Below are positions 5,876-9,960 of a DNA stretch of 9,960 bases, piece by piece. The notes beneath the pieces were generated by a model that was not told the DNA's origin, made no database searches, and saw nothing but the letters and a program-made list of their open reading frames with translations. Origin of the DNA: Thermoleophilaceae bacterium (lineage in GTDB: Bacteria > Actinomycetota > Thermoleophilia > Solirubrobacterales > Thermoleophilaceae); the NCBI GenBank assembly GCA_013695885.1, contig JACCZP010000179.1:1-9960 (forward strand), given 5' to 3'. Made by a program: the position numbers and the translations under genes. Each line of letters opens with the position of its first letter. Positions within the stretch are counted from its first letter, which is position 1.

Positions 5876-6601
5876 GTGCCAACCGAATACACGCCCGTGC
5901 GCGCGCGCATGCCGCGCCGCTTGGCGGCGCTCGCGCCACTGGCCCTCAGCCTGCTGGTGGCGGCTCCCGCTCCTGCCGTGGCCCAGACCTCCTCCGGACA
6001 GGGGACCTCCTCCGGACAGGGGAGCTCCTCCGCGGACGAGCGCCGGGACACCGCCACGAACCTCGACGCGTCCCGGCACGTGCGCCAGGGTGGGCTGGTG
6101 ACCCTGAGCGGCCGGCTCGCGGGCTCGCGGGCGGGGGGGACCGCCCTCGTCGAGGTGGGGGTCGGGCGTCGCGGATGGACCACCGTCGCTCGCACCACCA
6201 CCCGGGCGGGAGGGCGCTTCACGGCCTCGTGGCGGCCCCCGCGCCCCGGCCGTTTCCGGGTGCGGGCCCGTCCACTCGGAGAAGCGCTGGCCGCCGGGCG
6301 CCGCCTCGTCGACTCCGAGGACGTCAACGTCTACCGCTCCTCGGTGGCCTCCTGGTACGGACCGGGGTTCTTCGGACGCCGGACGGCCTGCGGGCAGATC
6401 ATCCGACCGAGCACGCTCGGCGTCGCCCACAAGCGCCTGCCGTGCGGCACGCGCGTGACGTTCCGCTACGGCAGCCGCACGGTGACCGTGCCGGTGATCG
6501 ACCGCGGCCCGTTCGTCGGAGGGCGCGAGTGGGACCTGACCGCGGCCACGCGCCGCTCGCTGGCGTTCCCCTCGACAGGGGTGATCCAGTCCACGCGATG
6601 A
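5876..6601 (+). CDS. Exported RlpA-like double-psi beta-barrel protein
   Basis: This 241-residue protein starts at GTG 5876, fixed by AGGAAG 5 bases upstream. Residues 1-36 look like a Sec signal peptide: a basic stretch RARMPRR, hydrophobic LAALAPLALSLLVAAPAP, and likely cleavage after AVA. A TSSGQG linker (38-52) follows. Residues 66-135 look like a beta-sandwich (RQGGLVTLSGRLAGSRAGGT, then GRFRVRARP). Residues 154-238 form the RlpA/3D-type double-psi beta-barrel: SSVASWYGPGFFGRRTACGQ, LGVAHKRLPCGTRV and VPVIDRGPFVGGREWDLT, with D209 and D220 as possible functional acids. E. coli-type RlpA cleaves glycan strands lacking stem peptides; whether this protein is an active lytic transglycosylase is unknown. 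There is no SPOR domain and no lipobox. Control by a c-di-AMP riboswitch supports a role in cell-wall remodelling. It converges on dinB. Confidence 0.9.
   Translation: MPTEYTPVRARMPRRLAALAPLALSLLVAAPAPAVAQTSSGQGTSSGQGSSSADERRDTATNLDASRHVRQGGLVTLSGRLAGSRAGGTALVEVGVGRRGWTTVARTTTRAGGRFTASWRPPRPGRFRVRARPLGEALAAGRRLVDSEDVNVYRSSVASWYGPGFFGRRTACGQIIRPSTLGVAHKRLPCGTRVTFRYGSRTVTVPVIDRGPFVGGREWDLTAATRRSLAFPSTGVIQSTR
5987..6032 (+). repeat. 18-base tandem repeat in the RlpA linker
   Basis: The unit ACCTCCTCCGGACAGGGG occurs twice exactly (5987-6004, 6005-6022), followed by a partial third copy with a change (to 6032). It encodes TSSGQG, TSSGQG and SSS just after the signal peptide. The whole-codon period allows length change by slippage without a frameshift. 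Confidence 0.8.
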
Positions 6602-6615
6602 GGGCGACGGGGTAG

Positions 6616-6637
6616 GCGGGCGGAGTTAGGCGCCCGC
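6616..6637. terminator. Hairpin between convergent RlpA and dinB genes
   Basis: GCGGGCG (6616-6622) pairs perfectly with CGCCCGC (6631-6637) around an 8-base loop. The dinB stop codon (6626-6628) lies in the loop, and the RlpA stop is 14 bases to the left. The position suits a bidirectional terminator, but there is no T-run. Confidence 0.4.
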
Positions 6638-7711
6638 GCCCAACTCGAGCGATAGCTGCGGTTCCCCGAGCGGGGCCGACGACCCCTCGATGTCCAGACC
6701 GGCCACCCGCACGCCCAACAGACGCACGGGTGCGGTGGGCGACAGCTCACGGAGGAGGTCGAGTGCCACGCCGCCGACCACGCCCCGCTCGCTCGTCGCG
6801 GTGGACAGGGTGCGCGCCCGCGTGAGCGTGGAGAAGTCGGACAGCCTCACCTTGATGCCCACCGTCCGGCCGCGCCCCCCGGAGCGCTCGAGGCGGACGC
6901 ACAGGTCGTCGCACAGCCGCTCGAGCGCCGGCTCGAGGGCCGGCAGACCCGACAGATCGTGGGGGAAGGTCGTCTCCCGGGACTCGGACTTCGCTGTCCG
7001 CGGACCCCCGACGGCTCGCTCGTCCTCGAACCGCGCCAGCGCCGAGAGATGGGCGCCGAGCCGGGGGCCGAACCACTCGCGCAGCGAGTCGGGGGGTGCC
7101 GCCGCCAGCACACCGAGGGTGACGATGCCGCGGGCGGCAAGGCGCTCCGCGGTCCGCGGGCCGATGCCCGGCACGAGGCCCGGCGGCGAGGCCGCGAAGC
7201 GCTTCCGAGCCTCCTCGCGGCTGAGCACCACGAAGCCGTCCGGCTTCTCCGCGTCGGAGGCGACCTTGGCCACGAGCTTGCTCGGTCCCATGCCGATCGA
7301 GCAGGTCAGCCCGGTGCGCGCGGCCACGGTCGCCTTGACCGTCCGCGCCGTGGCCCGCGGCCATCCGAGGTCGGTCAGGTCGAGGTAGGCCTCGTCGAGG
7401 CCCACCTGCTCCACCCGTTCCACCTGCTCGCGCACGACGTCCATGACGTCGCGCGAGCGCTCGCGGTAGAGGTCGAAGTCGGGCGCGAGGAACACCGCTT
7501 GCGGACAGAGCCGCCGCGCGCGCTCGGCGGGCGTGGCCGAGAACACGCCGAAGCGCCGCGCTTCGTAGCTCGCGGTGGTGACCACCGCCCGCGGACCCGT
7601 GCCGGCCACCACCACGGGCAGCCCGCGCAGGTCAGGACGGCGGGCCAGCTCGACGCTCACGTAGAAGGCGTCCATGTCCATATGTGCGACCACTCGGACC
7701 CAGTCGGACAC
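6626..7711 (-). CDS. dinB: DNA polymerase IV (Y-family translesion polymerase)
   Basis: This 361-residue polymerase copies past damaged bases. Catalytic metal ligands are D12 (AHMDMDAFYVSVE) and D106-E107 (GLDEAYLDLTDL). The steric-gate position is Y17. The fingers contain TTASYEARRFGVFSATP (45-61) and the palm SIGMGPSKLVAKVASD (138-153). A helix-hairpin-helix LVPGIGPRTAERLAARGI (179-196) and a complete little-finger domain (about 235-345) follow. The C-terminus has QLSLEL (352-357), resembling the beta-clamp motif QLxLF, though the usual final Phe/Leu is a Glu. The length is normal. The start is GTG at 7711, with TAAGGT 6 bases upstream and no Shine-Dalgarno, so it is probably leaderless; the ATG at 7681 (M11) is too far in because it would cut the first strand. 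A 14-base palindrome lies just upstream of the -10. No imuB-like or other repair neighbour is present. Confidence 0.96.
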   Translation of the reverse strand: MSDWVRVVAHMDMDAFYVSVELARRPDLRGLPVVVAGTGPRAVVTTASYEARRFGVFSATPAERARRLCPQAVFLAPDFDLYRERSRDVMDVVREQVERVEQVGLDEAYLDLTDLGWPRATARTVKATVAARTGLTCSIGMGPSKLVAKVASDAEKPDGFVVLSREEARKRFAASPPGLVPGIGPRTAERLAARGIVTLGVLAAAPPDSLREWFGPRLGAHLSALARFEDERAVGGPRTAKSESRETTFPHDLSGLPALEPALERLCDDLCVRLERSGGRGRTVGIKVRLSDFSTLTRARTLSTATSERGVVGGVALDLLRELSPTAPVRLLGVRVAGLDIEGSSAPLGEPQLSLELGAGA

Positions 7712-7717
7712 GGGTCG

Positions 7718-7723
7718 ACCTTA
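7718..7723 (-). promoter_or_regulatory. Candidate -10 element of dinB (leaderless)
   Basis: TAAGGT on the minus strand ends 6 bases before the GTG at 7711, the usual spacing from a -10 box to +1. No ribosome binding site is present. Confidence 0.45.
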
Positions 7724-7726
7724 CGT

Positions 7727-7740
7727 CCGTCGGCCGACGG
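7727..7740. promoter_or_regulatory. 14-base perfect palindrome in the dinB promoter, candidate operator
   Basis: CCGTCGGCCGACGG is its own reverse complement. It sits 3 bases upstream of the dinB -10 candidate, inside the would-be -35/-10 spacer, where a bound repressor would block polymerase. It does not match the actinobacterial LexA box (CGAAC-N4-GTTCG). In a GC-rich genome a chance palindrome of this length is uncommon but possible. Confidence 0.35.
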
Positions 7741-7792
7741 TCCCGCGGCCACTCGCCGATCCGGTGTTGGTCGCGCCGCCGCCCAATACAAC

Positions 7793-7821
7793 GCCCCCGC
7801 GGTGCGTGAACACCCGGGGGC
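7793..7821 (-). terminator. Strong hairpin downstream of the SDR gene
   Basis: GCCCCCG (7793-7799) pairs with CGGGGGC (7815-7821), and GGTG (7801-7804) with CACC (7811-7814), giving 11 pairs with one bulged C and a 6-base loop. On the minus strand the stem is followed by GTTGTATT, a modest T-rich run, so it could end the SDR transcript before the dinB promoter. Confidence 0.55.
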
Positions 7822-7826
7822 ACGGC

Positions 7827-7847
7827 ACCGCTGTAGCGAGCAGCGGT
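7827..7847 (-). terminator. Second hairpin downstream of the SDR gene
   Basis: ACCGCTG (7827-7833) pairs perfectly with CAGCGGT (7841-7847) around TAGCGAG. It lies 5 bases from the stronger hairpin, closer to the SDR stop, so the two form a tandem pair. It has no T-run of its own. Confidence 0.4.
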
Positions 7848-7879
7848 ACGGCGCGCACCCTAGTGCGGTGCTCCTGGCC

Positions 7880-8569
7880 TCAGCCCGAGCGGAGCGGCCG
7901 GATGACCGTCTCGGCCACCTCGACGTGGGGCGGCTGCTCGAGCGCGTACACGACCGCGCGGGCGATGTCGTCGGCCTCCAGGGCCTCGCTCGGGCGGTTG
8001 TCGAAGAACGGCGTGTCCACCATCCCGGGCTCGACGAGGGTGACCCGTATGTCCTCGCCGGAGACCTCCTGGCGCAGGCTCTCGCCCATGGCGGTGACCG
8101 CCCACTTGGTGGCCCCGTAGAGCGACCCCGGGAGGTGGCGACGACCGGCCACCGAGCTCATCAGCACCATGTGCCCGCCGCCCGCCTCGCGGAAGTGGCC
8201 GAGCGCAGCCCGAATCGACAGCGCGACGCCGTAGACGTTGGTGTCGATCATTGCCTTCCAGTGCTCGACCGACTCCTCGAGGAACCCGCGCGAGGCGCCG
8301 AACCCCGCGTTGGCGAAGAAGGCGTCGAGGCGGCCGAAGCGCTCGACCGCGGTGGCCACGAGGGCCTGCTGGTCCTCCCAGTCGGTCACGTCGCAGCGCT
8401 TCGCCACGGCGCGCTCCTCCCCGCCGAGCTCCTGCGACAGGTCGTCGAGCTTGTCCTCGGAACGGGCGGCCAGCACCACCCGCCAGCCGGCCTCCACCGC
8501 GCGCCGGGCGCTGGCCGCACCGATGCCGGTGCTGGCGCCGGTGATCACGAGGACGCGTTGGTCGGCCAC
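7880..8569 (-). CDS. Classical short-chain dehydrogenase/reductase (SDR)
   Basis: This NAD(P)-dependent oxidoreductase of about 229 residues has a Rossmann fold. From the chosen GTG start (8569): the cofactor motif TGASTGIG (10-17), acidic CDVTD (59-63), NAG (87-89), N111 (TNVYG), catalytic S138 (LMSSVAG), and Y151 and K155 (YGATK), with EPGMVDTPF after them. All catalytic residues are present; the substrate is unknown. Arg36 (AARSED) after strand two hints at NADPH, but weakly. The frame stays open upstream to an ATG at 8683, but the extra 38 residues (MVYMRKSGHLCSGG...) look unlike any SDR N-terminus and would push the cofactor motif to residue 48. I prefer GTG 8569, which has TAGAAC 10 bases upstream. 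The gene is monocistronic and diverges from the acyl-CoA dehydrogenase. A link with fatty-acyl metabolism is possible, not shown. Confidence 0.9.
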   Translation of the reverse strand: MADQRVLVITGASTGIGAASARRAVEAGWRVVLAARSEDKLDDLSQELGGEERAVAKRCDVTDWEDQQALVATAVERFGRLDAFFANAGFGASRGFLEESVEHWKAMIDTNVYGVALSIRAALGHFREAGGGHMVLMSSVAGRRHLPGSLYGATKWAVTAMGESLRQEVSGEDIRVTLVEPGMVDTPFFDNRPSEALEADDIARAVVYALEQPPHVEVAETVIRPLRSG

Positions 8570-8579
8570 GACGAAGATG

Positions 8580-8585
8580 GTTCTA
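8580..8585 (-). promoter_or_regulatory. Candidate -10 element of the SDR gene
   Basis: TAGAAC on the minus strand ends 10 bases before the GTG at 8569 and matches four of six bases of TATAAT. If real, it rules out the longer reading from 8683, because this site would lie inside it. Confidence 0.25.
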
Positions 8586-8745
8586 GCAGGCCGGATCGCC
8601 GTCGCGGACCGGGGGTGGACATGCAGAACCTCGGTCACGGCACCTCCGGAACAGAGGTGACCGGACTTACGCATGTACACCATGCCTAACCCCGAACACG
8701 CCCCGGGGAGGAGTACGTGACAGGGGTTTGGCAGGGTCGAACGAG

Positions 8746-8770
8746 GTCGACCGCTCGAAGCGCGGTCGAC
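8746..8770. promoter_or_regulatory. Perfect 9+9 inverted repeat upstream of the acyl-CoA dehydrogenase, candidate operator
   Basis: GTCGACCGC (8746-8754) and GCGGTCGAC (8762-8770) are exact reverse complements around TCGAAGC. The repeat ends 28 bases before the -10 candidate TAGCCT and 42 bases before the GTG, so it lies at and just upstream of the -35 region. The size and dyad fit a TetR- or GntR-type site; a hairpin in RNA is the alternative. No regulator gene is in the window. Confidence 0.45.
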
Positions 8771-8798
8771 GAGCCGGGTGAGCCCGGGTCTCGGGCAT

Positions 8799-8804
8799 TA
8801 GCCT
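8799..8804 (+). promoter_or_regulatory. Candidate -10 element of the acyl-CoA dehydrogenase gene (leaderless)
   Basis: TAGCCT (TANNNT) ends 8 bases before the GTG at 8813. The intervening CCCCTCAC contains no Shine-Dalgarno. Confidence 0.4.
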
Positions 8805-8812
8805 CCCCTCAC

Positions 8813-9960
8813 GTGAGCGCCACCGCGTCGAGCCGCCCCTCCCGCTACGCCGAGCGGCGCCCGCGCTCCCCCTTCACCGAGGAGCTCGAGGAGTTCCGCT
8901 CGGTCGTCCGTCGCTGGGTGGAGACCGAGCTCGCGCCCCACATAGACCAGTGGGAGCGCGACAAGTGGTTCCCGAACGACGTCTTCGCCCGCTGCGCCGC
9001 GCAGGGCTACCTGGGCCTGACCTTCCCGGAGGAGCACGGAGGGGAGGGGGGTGGTCCGCTGGCCGGTGCGGTGTTCGTCGAGGAGCTACAGCGCTGCGGC
9101 TCGGGCGGGGTGGCCGCGGGTATCTGGGCCCACTCGGGGATCGCACTGCCGCCGGTGGAGCGCTTCGGCACCGAGGACCAGAAGCGCCGCTACCTCGAGC
9201 CGGGCATCCGCGGCGAGAGGATCGCCGCACTCGCCATCACCGAGCCCGGCGGCGGCTCGGACGTGGCCGGCGTGCGCACCACCGCACGGCGCGTGGACGG
9301 CGGGTACGTGGTCAACGGCGAGAAGACCTACATCACCAACGGCGTGCGCGCCGACTTCATCGTCACCGCGGTCCGCACCGGCGACGAGGGCGGGCACCGG
9401 GGCCTCTCCCTGCTCGTGATCGACCGCGGCGACGGCGTCGAGTCGAGCGCGCTCGAGAAGATGGGCTGGCACGCCTCGGACACCGCCGTGATCGCCTTCG
9501 ACGACGTCTTCGTGCCCGCGGAGAATCGCCTCGGCGAGGAGAACCAGGGCTTCTACATGATCATGGCCAACTTCCTCTGGGAGCGGCTGATCATGGCGCT
9601 GGGGGCGGTGGGGGCCATGCAGCTCTGGTTCGAGCGCACGCTCGAGTACGCGCAGGAGCGCACCGCGTTCGGGCGGCCGATCGGTCGGTTCCAGGCCATC
9701 CGCCACAAGATGGCCGACGCGATGACCACGATCGAGGCATCGCGGACCATCACCTACGACGCGCTGCGCCTCTACGCCGAGGACCGTAACCCGGTCAACG
9801 AGGTGACCATGGCCAAGCTCTTCACCCAGCGTTCATGCGTCGACGTGCTAGACGACTGCCTTCAGGTCCACGGCGGCGCCGGCTACATGGTCGAGTACGG
9901 GATCGAGCGCGCGGTGCGCGACGCCCGCCTCGGTCCCATCGGCGGCGGCACCGACGAGAT
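8813..9960 (+). CDS. Acyl-CoA dehydrogenase, 3' end beyond the window
   Basis: At least 382 residues of a FAD-dependent acyl-CoA dehydrogenase, which introduces the alpha-beta double bond in acyl-CoA and passes electrons to ETF in the cytosol. It starts at GTG 8813 with SATASSRPSRYAERRPRSPF, a short basic lead before the helical N-terminal domain. The middle beta domain has ALAITEPGGGSDVAG and YVVNGEKTYITNG. The C-terminal helical domain has ERTAFGRPIGRFQAIRHKMA, LQVHGGAGY and IGGGTDEI. The catalytic base is probably E257 (NFLWERLIMA), the position used in isovaleryl-CoA and long-chain dehydrogenases. At the alternative MCAD-type site (usually YEGT) it has GGGT, with no Glu, which supports that assignment. 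Only the extreme C-terminus is missing, judging by a family length of about 385-400. A dyad repeat and a leaderless-type promoter lie upstream. Confidence 0.95.
   Translation, partial: MSATASSRPSRYAERRPRSPFTEELEEFRSVVRRWVETELAPHIDQWERDKWFPNDVFARCAAQGYLGLTFPEEHGGEGGGPLAGAVFVEELQRCGSGGVAAGIWAHSGIALPPVERFGTEDQKRRYLEPGIRGERIAALAITEPGGGSDVAGVRTTARRVDGGYVVNGEKTYITNGVRADFIVTAVRTGDEGGHRGLSLLVIDRGDGVESSALEKMGWHASDTAVIAFDDVFVPAENRLGEENQGFYMIMANFLWERLIMALGAVGAMQLWFERTLEYAQERTAFGRPIGRFQAIRHKMADAMTTIEASRTITYDALRLYAEDRNPVNEVTMAKLFTQRSCVDVLDDCLQVHGGAGYMVEYGIERAVRDARLGPIGGGTDE

Noticed and set aside
5666..6430. A 254-codon open frame on the minus strand over the riboswitch and RlpA gene
   Set aside because: The plus strand here holds the conserved riboswitch blocks and a protein with a signal peptide and an RlpA barrel. 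The minus-strand product is repetitive Gly/Arg/Pro sequence.
7727..7740. LexA (SOS) box upstream of dinB
   Set aside because: The palindrome CCGTCGGCCGACGG lacks the GAAC/GTTC half sites of actinobacterial LexA boxes, and no other match lies between 7712 and 7792.
6959..8689. A 576-codon open frame on the plus strand
   Set aside because: It runs antisense through dinB, the intergenic hairpins and the SDR gene. Both of those have complete catalytic motifs, and the antisense product is low in complexity (runs of Arg, Gly, Ala, His), as expected for a GC-rich shadow frame.
1..9960. CRISPR array, tRNA or rRNA genes, insertion sequences, prophage or defence genes
   Set aside because: I saw no spaced direct repeats, tRNA-like cloverleaf, rRNA signature, transposase motif or terminal inverted repeats. 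Base composition is even across the window, with no sign of an inserted island.

Overview
The window is very GC-rich, with G or C at nearly every third codon position, and it is densely coded with an actinobacterial gene set: a wax ester synthase/diacylglycerol acyltransferase, glutamine-dependent NAD synthase, a c-di-AMP riboswitch in front of a secreted RlpA-like protein, DNA polymerase IV and an acyl-CoA dehydrogenase. The sigma-like helix-turn-helix protein at the left edge resembles a type I associate with Thermoleophilia/Solirubrobacterales. That placement is an inference; the sequence has no rRNA or other marker gene.

Layout. Positions 1-479 (minus) hold a sigma-region-4-like protein whose reading frame breaks near position 114. 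Positions 582-4346 (minus) hold a wax ester/triacylglycerol synthase, a YbaK-type tRNA deacylase translationally coupled to it, and NAD synthase (nadE), which also has its own possible leaderless promoter. A divergent amidohydrolase (4409-5563, plus) follows. The 312-base gap 5564-5875 contains a clear c-di-AMP (ydaO/yuaA) riboswitch whose 3' end runs into the ribosome binding site of an exported RlpA-like double-psi beta-barrel protein (5876-6601, plus). DNA polymerase IV (6626-7711, minus) converges on that gene across a shared hairpin. A short-chain dehydrogenase (7880-8569, minus) and a divergent acyl-CoA dehydrogenase (8813 to the right edge, plus) complete the window.

How it fits together. 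Storage lipid synthesis (WS/DGAT) and acyl-CoA oxidation (acyl-CoA dehydrogenase) point to an organism with active fatty-acyl metabolism, but they are separate transcription units. The best-supported regulatory circuit is c-di-AMP control of a cell-wall protein. Most genes here lack a Shine-Dalgarno sequence and instead have a TANNNT-like hexamer 6-10 bases before the start codon, which suggests frequent leaderless transcription. Only WS/DGAT and the RlpA gene have a clear ribosome binding site. I see no mobile elements, CRISPR arrays, tRNAs or rRNAs, and no obvious new multi-gene system. The most unusual items are the frame switch at the left edge and the riboswitch/RlpA unit.
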